DNA from: an uncultured Anaplasmataceae bacterium
GTDB lineage: Bacteria; Pseudomonadota; Alphaproteobacteria; Rickettsiales; CAIPFW01
Direction: 5' to 3'
Assembly (NCBI GenBank): GCA_903864455.1
Contig: CAIPFW010000085.1
Coordinates: 1 to 7,674, forward strand
DNA length: 7,674 nucleotides
Part shown: positions 1-6,552 of the stretch, one piece after another
Position numbering within the stretch: the stretch's first letter is position 1
Layout: each line of letters starts with the position of its first letter
Position numbers and translations under genes: made by a program
Notes under the pieces: model-generated
The model's database searches: none
What the model was told of the DNA's origin: nothing
The model's input: only the letters and a program-made list of their open reading frames with translations

Positions 1-1
1 A

Positions 2-1666
2 ATGTTAAATAAAAATAAAAACGAATCTGGTGGACAAGGCTTTGTAACTCCAAGTTATAGTTCAAATAGAAGAGAAAGCGTAAATATTCATATCAAGGAA
101 AACAATACATCGAAGTTGATAAAAAACAATATAAAATTAACCGATAGTGACTACAAAAATATCAATACTTTTTTTTCAAATAAAGATTTTATTTTAACTA
201 TTGTAGATAAGCAAATTTTTCTCTCTTTTGAATTTACCTTAAATCAAAACTCCCAATCTTTTGTTGAGCACAAAGCAACTTTCCTCAATTTACTCTTGGG
301 ATTGGAAAAGATTTTCTTGACATTAAAATATGATAGTCAAAATAAAGAAAAATTTACAATTGAAATAAACACGCTTTTTTTATTAAAAAAAATAAAAAAA
401 TTCAATATGAATCATAAATCAAAATCTATATTTTATAATTTTTTACTAGGTATCGGAGAAATAAAAAATATTAATAATAAGAGCAATAGTAAAAAAATAT
501 TTACTGATGAAAACATCAAATATGAAGAGAAAGAACTTCTGAGTAATTCAATGAATTCGAATGACATCTTTCAAAAAGATAAGCATGAAGAGCATTCAAA
601 CCAAAATGATTTAATACAATTAAACGAAGCGAGTGACCAGATAAAAAAAAACGATGAAAGTGATGAAATGAGCGAAGCAGAGAATACTGAAAATTTAAGG
701 AGAGTCCAAGATAGCCAAAATTTATCGATGATGAGAAGGCTATCTCAGATATATCTTGAGAATCAAGTCAAATCTAAGAGTGAGGGTAATTTAGTTGAAA
801 TTGGAGAAGAGAATGATGAGAATATTGAAATAGATGAAGAGAATGAAAACATTCAAATAAATGCAAACAATGAAGAAGAGAATGCAAATATTCAAATAAA
901 TGAATTAGTTGAAGAGAATGCAGATAATGAAGAGATTGAAGATGGCAAAGTGGTTAAAAATATTCAAATAGACACAAACAAAGAAGAAGAAAATCAATAT
1001 ATACAGATAAACAAAGGAGAGGAAAATAAAGATGTACAAATAAACAAAGAAGAGGATGAAGAGAATGCAGATAAAGATAAACTCAAAAACCCAGATATAG
1101 AGAGCTCAGATATAGAAAGCCAAGATCCAGATGATGCGGAAGTTTCTAAACTTCTTTCTAATATAATAGAACGCAGTATTTCAATGATTGTGAATCAGGA
1201 CTCTCAGCACGATGATTTAAGTAGTGAAAATAATAAAAATTTAGATTCTCTTTTGAAAAGCAGCATTGAAGAGAATCGTATTAATATTGTTAATATTGAT
1301 GAAGTTATTGACAATCCTCATAAGAACATCAAATTAATAGAAAACCTAGATTTAGCAAATGAGAATACAAAACTTCTAAAGGATGCAGATAATTCCAACC
1401 AACGCAAACAATATCAAAATCAAAATCAAAAAATAGATTATCAAGCTTTGAAATTTCAAATAAATGCAATTTTAAAATTTTTACTTCATTCGGTAAAATA
1501 TATGTTCTCCATGAATACATTAAGTGATAAAGAAAAGCAAATGGAACCTCAGAAATTAAAGAGATTTATTGAAAATGATAATGCATTTAACTTAATCAGC
1601 CGAAGAGTTGCAAAATTAGAATTTAATGATTTGATGGATTTGAAAACAAAAGAGCAGAGTATATAA
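2..1666 (+). CDS. Orphan acidic Asn/Glu-rich repeat protein, start possibly beyond the left edge
   Basis: I do not recognise this gene. The reading frame gives 554 residues from the ATG at position 2, but only one base precedes it, so a start further upstream cannot be excluded. Three zones are visible. Residues about 60-155 look folded, with alternating hydrophobic strands (FILTIVDKQIFLSFEF at 63-78), a hydrophobic helix-like stretch near 92-108, and IFYNFLLGIGEI at 143-154. Residues about 165-380 are dominated by Glu, Asp, Asn, Lys and Gln and contain seven copies of an I/V-x-I-N/D/G tetrapeptide. Residues about 380-554 are mixed charge, with a hydrophobic helix near 480-502. I see no convincing signal peptide or membrane segment. 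Such long low-complexity acidic proteins are common orphans in AT-rich intracellular bacteria, and an effector or surface role is possible but only inferred. It converges on the AMMECR1 gene with a 26-nt gap. Confidence 0.75.
   Translation: MLNKNKNESGGQGFVTPSYSSNRRESVNIHIKENNTSKLIKNNIKLTDSDYKNINTFFSNKDFILTIVDKQIFLSFEFTLNQNSQSFVEHKATFLNLLLGLEKIFLTLKYDSQNKEKFTIEINTLFLLKKIKKFNMNHKSKSIFYNFLLGIGEIKNINNKSNSKKIFTDENIKYEEKELLSNSMNSNDIFQKDKHEEHSNQNDLIQLNEASDQIKKNDESDEMSEAENTENLRRVQDSQNLSMMRRLSQIYLENQVKSKSEGNLVEIGEENDENIEIDEENENIQINANNEEENANIQINELVEENADNEEIEDGKVVKNIQIDTNKEEENQYIQINKGEENKDVQINKEEDEENADKDKLKNPDIESSDIESQDPDDAEVSKLLSNIIERSISMIVNQDSQHDDLSSENNKNLDSLLKSSIEENRINIVNIDEVIDNPHKNIKLIENLDLANENTKLLKDADNSNQRKQYQNQNQKIDYQALKFQINAILKFLLHSVKYMFSMNTLSDKEKQMEPQKLKRFIENDNAFNLISRRVAKLEFNDLMDLKTKEQSI
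794..1045 (+). repeat. Degenerate in-frame repeat encoding seven IxIN/D units
   Basis: Inside the acidic protein the tetrapeptides VEIG (residues 265-268), IEID (275-278), IQIN (284-287), IQIN (297-300), IQID (321-324), IQIN (334-337) and VQIN (345-348) recur, separated by Glu/Asn-rich linkers of 6 to 20 residues. At DNA level attcaaataaatg occurs at 851-863 and 890-902, and gaagagaatgca occurs at 875-886, 911-922 and 1058-1069. This points to growth by duplication or slippage while keeping frame. The linker length varies too much for a rigid solenoid. Confidence 0.75.
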
Positions 1667-1673
1667 ACAAAAA

Positions 1674-1700
1674 GTGGTATAGTTCTTCTATATCAACCAC
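1674..1700. terminator. Weak hairpin between convergent genes
   Basis: GTGGT (1674-1678) pairs with ACCAC (1696-1700), and ATAG (1679-1682) pairs with CTAT (1688-1691), around a 5-nt loop with a 4-nt bulge. It lies between the stop of the acidic protein and the stop of the AMMECR1 gene, where a bidirectional terminator would be expected. There is no good U-run on either side and the right arm overlaps the end of the AMMECR1 gene, so this is a tentative call. Confidence 0.25.
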
Positions 1701-2235
1701 CATCCTTCATTTTCTCAGTTCTAAAAACGAAAAGCTTTGCATCTTTATTCAAATAAAAATTCCTATTTCTTCCTAATTTTTGCTCGCATAGCTCCTCCAT
1801 AAAATCTTTTAAATTATCGAAATGCTCAGCCACATCTGGTAAAAACACACCTCTATTATGATTTTCATCCTCAATAATTACGCCATCGAGACCGAAAACA
1901 ATCTCCTCATATGAATGAATTCTTTTTGGCTCCGTGAGTATAGAAATCTCGATTTTTAAATCATTCAATTCGCTTTTTTCAACTTTTGAAAATCTATGAT
2001 CGTTGAATGCCGACAAAAGGGTGTATTTTATAATCGCTTCATTAATTGGCAATTCTGGTTCTAAGGTTCCAATGCAACCTCTCAATTGATTGTTTTTATA
2101 TAAAGTTACAAAAACGGCACATTTATCATTTGTAATGTCCAATTTTTCAACGTGATTTTTAACACCATGCAACGCATTGTATAAAGTTTGATGAGCTAAT
2201 TTTAATAAATAATCTTTATATTGTGAGTATTTCAT
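1693..2235 (-). CDS. amrA: AMMECR1-domain protein (AmmeMemoRadiSam system protein A)
   Basis: The 180-residue protein fits a single AMMECR1 domain. The family hallmark LRGCIG is at residues 51-56. It is followed by an AFNDHRF block (77-83 region), a conserved L-x-x-L-x-I-E-I-S-x-L strand pattern at 90-100, and a GVFLPDVAEHF block at 129-139. The reaction is unknown. The family is named after the human AMMECR1 locus, and its bacterial and archaeal members often sit with a MEMO-like protein and a radical-SAM enzyme. Here the ATG follows the MEMO-family stop codon with no spacer, and an AAGG ribosome-binding sequence lies inside the upstream gene, so translational coupling is likely. No radical-SAM gene is in view. 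The chain ends in KMKDGG. Family assignment is firm; biochemical role is not. The symbol is the generic one for this system. Confidence 0.93.
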   Translation of the reverse strand: MKYSQYKDYLLKLAHQTLYNALHGVKNHVEKLDITNDKCAVFVTLYKNNQLRGCIGTLEPELPINEAIIKYTLLSAFNDHRFSKVEKSELNDLKIEISILTEPKRIHSYEEIVFGLDGVIIEDENHNRGVFLPDVAEHFDNLKDFMEELCEQKLGRNRNFYLNKDAKLFVFRTEKMKDGG

Positions 2236-3087
2236 TTATTCGCCTTGATAAAAAATGATTGAGCTATACCCCACTACTCTTGATGGAGGCGATTTTAAAG
2301 AAAGAATTTCACCACCATTAAAGGATGTAGAATAGTTTAATAATTGTGTTTGAAGTGATAATTGATTTGCAATGCCCACTAAAGATAATATTCCAACACC
2401 GCCGCATGCTCCTTGATGATGAACGACATCATCAATAATTTTCGATTCATCGCAATTTAAAATATGATTTATTGTTTTTCCATCAATATCATTCGCAATT
2501 TTTTCTTCATGATAATGAGATAAATCTGATGAAGCAATAAAAATTGTATTTGTATAAGATTGAATTGCATTGAGTATAATTTCACTCATTTTTTTATACA
2601 AAGAAATATTGTTGCATAAAAATGGAATAATTTGAACTTCTGGCAAAAAATATTTTAATAACGGCATTTGAACTTCCAGCGAATGCTCCATATTTTCTTT
2701 TTCTAGTCTATGAGGAATATTGTTTTCTTCAAATTTTTGAATAAAAAACTTCAACATGCTTTGATTCGTAGAAATATTTCCGAACGGCGTTTCCCATTCT
2801 TGATAATCTGGAATGACGATGTCATCACTGCCATCAGAGTGATATGGGCCAATCATTATGATATTTTTTATATTTGATGATTTTTCTAAAATTTTATAAA
2901 CATGCGATGCGCAATATCCAGAATAAATATAGCCAGCATGAGGAACAATTGCACCATGAATTCTGCCATGAATTTCAGGCAATTGAACATTTTCTTCAAA
3001 TTTTTTGACGATATTAGTTATTTCTTGCAAATCTTTCGGATAAAATGAATCGGCGTGAAATGATTGACGAATATCTTTTGACTTCAT
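2236..3087 (-). CDS. amrB: MEMO-family protein (AmmeMemoRadiSam system protein B)
   Basis: This 283-residue protein matches the MEMO1/class III extradiol-dioxygenase-like fold over its whole length. It opens with the bacterial signature SFYPKD (14-19). Metal-site-type histidines are visible in VPHAGYIYSG (H50) and in IGPYHSDG (H83). Further conserved blocks are MEHSLEVQMPLLKYFLP (133-149, H135), SSDLSHY (186-192, H191) and ACGGVGI (227-233). Human MEMO1 uses two histidines and a cysteine for metal binding; here the position after SDL is Ser190, which is usual for bacterial members as I recall them. The family has been linked to redox and copper or iron handling in eukaryotes, but no bacterial reaction is established. 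It is the third gene of the minus-strand run, 53 nt after rnd, and abuts the AMMECR1 gene. Confidence in the family is high and in any function low. Confidence 0.93.
   Translation of the reverse strand: MKSKDIRQSFHADSFYPKDLQEITNIVKKFEENVQLPEIHGRIHGAIVPHAGYIYSGYCASHVYKILEKSSNIKNIIMIGPYHSDGSDDIVIPDYQEWETPFGNISTNQSMLKFFIQKFEENNIPHRLEKENMEHSLEVQMPLLKYFLPEVQIIPFLCNNISLYKKMSEIILNAIQSYTNTIFIASSDLSHYHEEKIANDIDGKTINHILNCDESKIIDDVVHHQGACGGVGILSLVGIANQLSLQTQLLNYSTSFNGGEILSLKSPPSRVVGYSSIIFYQGE
2243..2246 (-). promoter_or_regulatory. Ribosome-binding site of the AMMECR1 gene inside the MEMO gene
   Basis: Read on the minus strand, AAGG sits 7 nt before the ATG at 2235, within the last codons of the upstream gene. 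It supports this start and coupled translation of the two proteins. Confidence 0.55.
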
Positions 3088-3111
3088 GAGGCGTATTTTT
3101 TACTTTCTCAA

Positions 3112-3117
3112 ATTATA
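3112..3117 (-). promoter_or_regulatory. Possible internal promoter (-10) for the MEMO/AMMECR1 pair
   Basis: A consensus TATAAT on the minus strand lies in the 53-nt gap between rnd and the MEMO gene. A weak -35 (TGTAAA, 3140-3135) sits 17 nt upstream of it. If used, the message would start about 17 nt before the MEMO start codon, letting this pair be transcribed apart from purC and rnd. TATAAT matches are frequent by chance in such AT-rich DNA. Confidence 0.35.
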
Positions 3118-3140
3118 CTCGGTGTTTATTAATTTTTACA

Positions 3141-4304
3141 CTATTGAAAAAATAATTTCCCATCTTTGCAATGAAAATTCATCTTGCCATTTAACAACTC
3201 TAAAGCCCTTTTTCCAAAAATTTCGTATCTCCAGTCATTTTTATGAAGTCGATGGTTTTTCCCCAAGATGATATTGAGTAAATCTTGTTTTTCAGCGATG
3301 AGCCTTGGTGCGACTTGATATTCATAACTTACTTTTCGCAAAATATACTTCAATAAAATAAAAATATGAGATTGATCGTAACTTAATTCATTTTTTTTAT
3401 CATCTAAATCATTTATTTCATTCAAATCATTCTCAGAATACTCAATATTCAGAATATTCAGAATGTTTTGATAGTGCTCCTCATTCAAAAAATGATATGG
3501 CGTATTTTTAAAAATATGCTGAAGGCGATTCAATGTAAGATTTTTAGCTTCGATGATATTTTTTATTAAATTGAGCGATTCGATTTCATTTTCATGAAAA
3601 AAATCTATCAATTCTTTCATGATTAAATGCTTGGTTTTTTCGGTCAAAACAATATTATATTTTTCAACGAGGTCATGAGAGGTGAGCTTTTGATTTTTTA
3701 TATTTTCAATCTCCGCCATATAAGACTTCGCCCAATGCAGTTTGCTTTTCTTTTGAAGCTTTGCAACAACCATTGGATATATTTTGTAAAGATGGAAAAC
3801 ATCAGTCGCAGCATACTGAAGTTGTTCGTCGCTGAGTGGTCTCTCCTGCCAATTGTCCATCTGATGACTTTTGTCAATTTTAATTTTTAAAAATTCGTGA
3901 ACCAGCGCTTGATAAGAATATAATTCTTCAACATGAAGAAACATCATACCAATCTGTGTATCAAAAATATTTTTCACTTTAATTTTGAGGTCATTTTTCA
4001 ATATTTCATAATCTTGCTGATATGCATGAAAAACTTTTGTTATTTTTCTATCCTCAAAAATCTGCTTGAGACGTATTGGGAAAACGCAATGATTCTTCCC
4101 TTCTCTTATTTCAATAAAATCATTGATATCGAGAAGATAATTCAAATTATTACAACAAATTTGAATCATCGATAAAACAAATTTCTTTTTCTTTCTGTCC
4201 GTAAAAAATTCAGTATCAACTGCGATATATTCTTGAACGAGAATTTTATCGCATAATTCGTTCACTTCTGCTTCATTTCTCAGAATTTGATATTGATGGT
4301 TCAT
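3141..4304 (-). CDS. rnd: Ribonuclease D
   Basis: RNase D is a 3'-to-5' exoribonuclease that trims tRNA and other small RNA precursors in the cytoplasm. All DEDDy catalytic positions are visible: D30 and E32 in AVDTEFF, D98 in HAYQQDYEIL, and Y164 with D168 in YAATDVFHLY. The family block MDNWQERPLSDEQLQYAA (149-166) is also present. The C-terminal half (about 200-387) is diverged but has the helical HRDC-like layout, ending with a recognisable NDWRYEIFGKRALELLNG stretch. At 387 residues it is a normal full-length member (E. coli RNase D is about 375). It starts 9 nt after the purC stop, so the two are probably co-transcribed. The ribosome-binding sequence before the ATG is weak, and coupling to purC translation may help. 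Confidence 0.95.
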   Translation of the reverse strand: MNHQYQILRNEAEVNELCDKILVQEYIAVDTEFFTDRKKKKFVLSMIQICCNNLNYLLDINDFIEIREGKNHCVFPIRLKQIFEDRKITKVFHAYQQDYEILKNDLKIKVKNIFDTQIGMMFLHVEELYSYQALVHEFLKIKIDKSHQMDNWQERPLSDEQLQYAATDVFHLYKIYPMVVAKLQKKSKLHWAKSYMAEIENIKNQKLTSHDLVEKYNIVLTEKTKHLIMKELIDFFHENEIESLNLIKNIIEAKNLTLNRLQHIFKNTPYHFLNEEHYQNILNILNIEYSENDLNEINDLDDKKNELSYDQSHIFILLKYILRKVSYEYQVAPRLIAEKQDLLNIILGKNHRLHKNDWRYEIFGKRALELLNGKMNFHCKDGKLFFQ

Positions 4305-4313
4305 TCACTTTTT

Positions 4314-5030
4314 CTAACTATATTGCTCATTTATTCGCCTTAAAACCTCACGATAACCGTCCATAACATCTCCCTCATTATTTCTAAAAATATCCTTGTC
4401 TAGTGACAATCGAGTATTTTTATCCATCAATCTACAAGTATCGCAACTAATCTCATCGCCAAGAAGAAGTTCATTTTTATTGTTTATTCCAAATTCGATT
4501 TTAAAATCGCATAAAATGATATTGATTTTATCAAAAAAATCAATCAATAGTTGATTTATTTTGCTCGTTGTAGTTTTAATTTCATGAAATAATTTTTCAT
4601 CTCCTTTTAACAAATATTTTAAAACATAATCTTCTGAAATCAGCGGATCGCCGAATTCATCTTTTTTATACATGAATTCTATTAATGACAAAGGGAGCTC
4701 CTCACCCCTTGTGAAATGACTTTTTTTTAAAATCCCACCAAATGCATAATTTCTCACAGTCACTTCAATTGGCAAAATTGTCAATTTTTGAACAATCTGA
4801 GAGTCACCCTCGCTCGATATTAAATGAGTTTTGATTCCGTTTTTTGTCAAAAATTCAAAAACTTTTGTTGAAATTTGACAAGATATCAAACCTTTATCTT
4901 TAAAAATAAACTTTTCTGGATTGTTGAAAGCTGTAATGCTATCTTGAAAAACTTGAAGAACTTGATTGTCATCGCCCTCTACTTCAAAGATTGCCTTTGC
5001 CTTTCCTTGATAAATTAATTTTTTAGTCAT
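4314..5030 (-). CDS. purC: Phosphoribosylaminoimidazole-succinocarboxamide synthase
   Basis: PurC (SAICAR synthetase) joins aspartate to CAIR using ATP, a late step of de novo purine synthesis to IMP. The 238-residue length is standard. Family blocks are YQGKAKAIFEVEG (7-19, the phosphate-binding start), ITAFNNPEK (32-40), EVTVRNYAFGG (about 88-98), an ISEDY segment, ILCDFKIEFG, and the signature GDEISCDTCRLMD followed by LDKDIFR near the C-terminus. The region after VRN is YAFGG rather than the usual AAG(S) form, a mild divergence. It heads a minus-strand run with rnd and the MEMO/AMMECR1 pair. A good sigma-70-type promoter lies upstream, and I see no clear Shine-Dalgarno sequence before the ATG. 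Its presence implies that this organism keeps at least part of purine biosynthesis, which some reduced relatives such as Rickettsia have lost. Confidence 0.96.
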   Translation of the reverse strand: MTKKLIYQGKAKAIFEVEGDDNQVLQVFQDSITAFNNPEKFIFKDKGLISCQISTKVFEFLTKNGIKTHLISSEGDSQIVQKLTILPIEVTVRNYAFGGILKKSHFTRGEELPLSLIEFMYKKDEFGDPLISEDYVLKYLLKGDEKLFHEIKTTTSKINQLLIDFFDKINIILCDFKIEFGINNKNELLLGDEISCDTCRLMDKNTRLSLDKDIFRNNEGDVMDGYREVLRRINEQYS

Positions 5031-5056
5031 TATTTATTTATGTATTTTGAATATTA

Positions 5057-5085
5057 ATTATATTGTTATAATATGATGAATTCAA
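5057..5085 (-). promoter_or_regulatory. purC promoter
   Basis: On the minus strand, TTGAAT (5085-5080) and TATAAT (5062-5057) are separated by exactly 17 nt, the best sigma-70-like layout in this region. Transcription would start roughly 20 nt before the purC ATG. Its -35 box overlaps the thiS ribosome-binding area, and its -10 box is one base from the thiS extended -10 element. Confidence 0.6.
5064..5072 (+). promoter_or_regulatory. thiS extended -10 promoter
   Basis: TGTTATAAT is a perfect TGn-TATAAT extended -10 element, placed so that the message would begin about 15-18 nt before the thiS ATG. A TTGAAT at 5047-5052 is only 14 nt upstream, too close for an ordinary -35, which fits an extended -10 promoter that does not need one. 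Confidence 0.55.
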
Positions 5086-5088
5086 GGA
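5084..5088 (+). promoter_or_regulatory. thiS ribosome-binding site
   Basis: AAGGA lies 7 nt before the ATG at 5096. It is the clearest Shine-Dalgarno sequence seen in the window and fixes the thiS start. Confidence 0.65.
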
Positions 5089-5095
5089 AAATATT

Positions 5096-5299
5096 ATGAA
5101 AATTAAAATTAACAGTGAAGAAAAATTATTCGATTGCGAAAAAATCTCTTTAAATGAATTGTTGAAAAAATTCAACATAGATGAAAAATATAATGTTGTC
5201 GCTGTAAATTATGAATGTATAAAAAAATCACAATATTCAGACACTGAGATAAAAGATGGCGATGAAATTGAGATTCTCTCACCTATGCAGGGTGGGTGA
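5096..5299 (+). CDS. thiS: Sulfur carrier protein ThiS
   Basis: ThiS is the small ubiquitin-fold protein whose C-terminal glycine is adenylated and converted to a thiocarboxylate, giving the sulfur used by ThiG to build the thiazole ring of thiamine. The 67-residue chain has the beta-grasp pattern, VVAVNYECI in the middle (34-42), the DGDEIEILSPMQGG end (54-67), and the essential terminal Gly-Gly exposed directly before the stop. That SPMQGG ending resembles alphaproteobacterial ThiS proteins. The related MoaD also ends in GG, but its length and end sequence differ. The usual partners (thiG, thiF, thiO, thiE) are not adjacent: the next gene is dgt and purC is divergent. The thiazole genes must be elsewhere or missing. 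Confidence 0.93.
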   Translation: MKIKINSEEKLFDCEKISLNELLKKFNIDEKYNVVAVNYECIKKSQYSDTEIKDGDEIEILSPMQGG

Positions 5300-5333
5300 A
5301 ATCTAGATTAAAATATTAAAAAGTAGTGAATTT

Positions 5334-5380
5334 TATATTGAAAGGAAGTTTCACTGAATTAAATTACTATTTTCAATATA
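5334..5380. repeat. Inverted repeat between thiS and dgt
   Basis: TATATTGAAA at 5334-5343 is perfectly complementary to TTTCAATATA at 5371-5380, giving a 10-bp stem with a 27-nt loop. A second, competing pairing is AGTGAA (5325-5330) with TTCACT (5350-5355). No U-run follows, so it is a poor intrinsic terminator. The right arm lies just ahead of the dgt -10 element, in the -35 region, so a regulator site is possible. Confidence 0.45.
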
Positions 5381-5387
5381 TTAAAAA

Positions 5388-5396
5388 TGATATAAT
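5388..5396 (+). promoter_or_regulatory. dgt extended -10 promoter
   Basis: TGATATAAT is a perfect TGn-TATAAT element. Transcription would begin near 5403, leaving about 20-25 nt before the dgt ATG. No good -35 box is present at normal spacing (TATTTC at 5368-5373). Confidence 0.5.
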
Positions 5397-5425
5397 TTGG
5401 TCTAAAAAATATACAGTTTAATCAA

Positions 5426-6544
5426 ATGTTGAAATTTTTAAGAATCGAAAAGTCAAAGGGTAGAATTTATAAAGAGAATAATAAAATCGATGACTTTCAA
5501 CATGACGCGATGAAAATTATTTACTCGAGTAATTTTCGAAAATTGGAATATAAAACTCAAGTTTTTTTCAACAATGCCAATGATTATTATAGAACTCGTC
5601 TCACTCATACGTTAGAAGTCGCTCAAATATGTAAAATGATATGCTCAATTCTTGGCCTGAACGGAGGTTTATCAGAGGTGATTTCCTTGATTCATGATAT
5701 TGGTCACACTCCATTTGGTCATTCGGGGGAGGATGGTTTGAATGAGATTTTATCGAAATATAAACTCCCCAACTTTAATCACAACATTCAATCTATTCGA
5801 GTTGTGGATTTATTAAGTAAAATGAGCGATGATTTTTGCGGTTTAAATTTGACATATGAAGTGATGGATGGGCTGATTAAGCATAATGGAGCTATTCAAA
5901 ATAATGAAAATAACTATTTAAATCATATTGCCCCAAAATATAACATTGATTTGTCTGTTGAGTCATCCCTCGAGGCTCAAATTTCGTCAATTTCTGATGA
6001 TATAGCGTATATAAATCATGATATTGAAGATGGTTATAGGTCGAGACTTCTGTCTTTTGATGATATCGCTTCATTGCCAATTATCGGCGATTTTATACAA
6101 AAAGAATACAATAATAAATCTATCGATTCAAAAAAAATGATTTTAAAAGAAGCGATAAATATCTCTCGGCAATTTATGATTGATGATGTGATAAAAAATA
6201 TTTATGAAAAGATACAAAAATATCAAATACATTCTCTGGAAGATTTTTTCGCAGCAAATCAAAATTTTGCAACTTTTTCTGAAGATGTGTCGAGTAAAAA
6301 ACTTGCTTTAAAAAAAATAATTTTTGATAATTTGTATAAAAGTAGCGAGCTTTCCATCACTGCATTTAAAATGAAAAATGTTGTAAAGGATCTGTTCGAG
6401 TTTTATTTATTCAATGAAAATTGCTTGCCGAATGACTGGCAGGATAAAATAAAAAATTGTGAAAAATATTTAGTGATTTGTGATTTTATAGCAGGCATGA
6501 CTGATAGATATGCATTGCATCTTCACGAAAGAATTTTTCATTGA
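5426..6544 (+). CDS. dgt: Deoxyguanosinetriphosphate triphosphohydrolase (dGTPase), HD superfamily
   Basis: The enzyme hydrolyses dGTP (or, in related forms, other dNTPs) to the nucleoside and triphosphate, tuning the dNTP pool. The HD metal ligands are visible: H61 in RTRLTHTLEVAQI, H90-D91 in LIHDIGHTPFGHSG (with H94 and H99), and the distal aspartate in SISDDIAYINHDIEDG (D191/D192). The N-terminal family block FRKLEYKTQVF (38-48) and the C-terminal block CDFIAGMTDRYALHLHERIF (352-371) are both present, so the protein is complete. At 372 residues it is slightly short, because the leader before KGRIY lacks the longer start seen in many alphaproteobacterial members. The ATG at 5426 fits this, but no Shine-Dalgarno sequence is evident, so a start a few codons away is possible. 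It has its own promoter, and it converges with an orphan gene 8 nt downstream. Confidence 0.94.
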   Translation: MLKFLRIEKSKGRIYKENNKIDDFQHDAMKIIYSSNFRKLEYKTQVFFNNANDYYRTRLTHTLEVAQICKMICSILGLNGGLSEVISLIHDIGHTPFGHSGEDGLNEILSKYKLPNFNHNIQSIRVVDLLSKMSDDFCGLNLTYEVMDGLIKHNGAIQNNENNYLNHIAPKYNIDLSVESSLEAQISSISDDIAYINHDIEDGYRSRLLSFDDIASLPIIGDFIQKEYNNKSIDSKKMILKEAINISRQFMIDDVIKNIYEKIQKYQIHSLEDFFAANQNFATFSEDVSSKKLALKKIIFDNLYKSSELSITAFKMKNVVKDLFEFYLFNENCLPNDWQDKIKNCEKYLVICDFIAGMTDRYALHLHERIFH

Positions 6545-6552
6545 GTCTTTTA

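Noticed and set aside
1329..1520. 63-codon minus-strand frame
   Set aside because: It lies wholly inside the acidic protein gene, antisense, with no RBS and no recognisable product.
3086..4175. Plus-strand frames of 61, 87 and 80 codons opposite rnd and its upstream gap
   Set aside because: They are antisense to a gene with all RNase D catalytic motifs, and their Phe/Ile-rich composition is typical of shadow frames.
4301..4332. Nine-codon minus-strand ORF (MSNIVRKSE) from within the purC end to the rnd start
   Set aside because: It has an AAGG before its ATG and its stop overlaps the rnd ATG, so a coupling leader is imaginable, but it overlaps purC coding sequence and nothing else supports it.
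2233..4343. The 14-nt string catttattcgcctt occurs at 2233-2246 and 4330-4343
   Set aside because: In one place it is the MEMO/AMMECR1 junction, in the other it is purC coding sequence; two copies of an AT-rich 14-mer do not establish a site.
5892..6080. 62-codon minus-strand frame inside dgt
   Set aside because: It is antisense to well-conserved dGTPase blocks including the distal HD aspartates.
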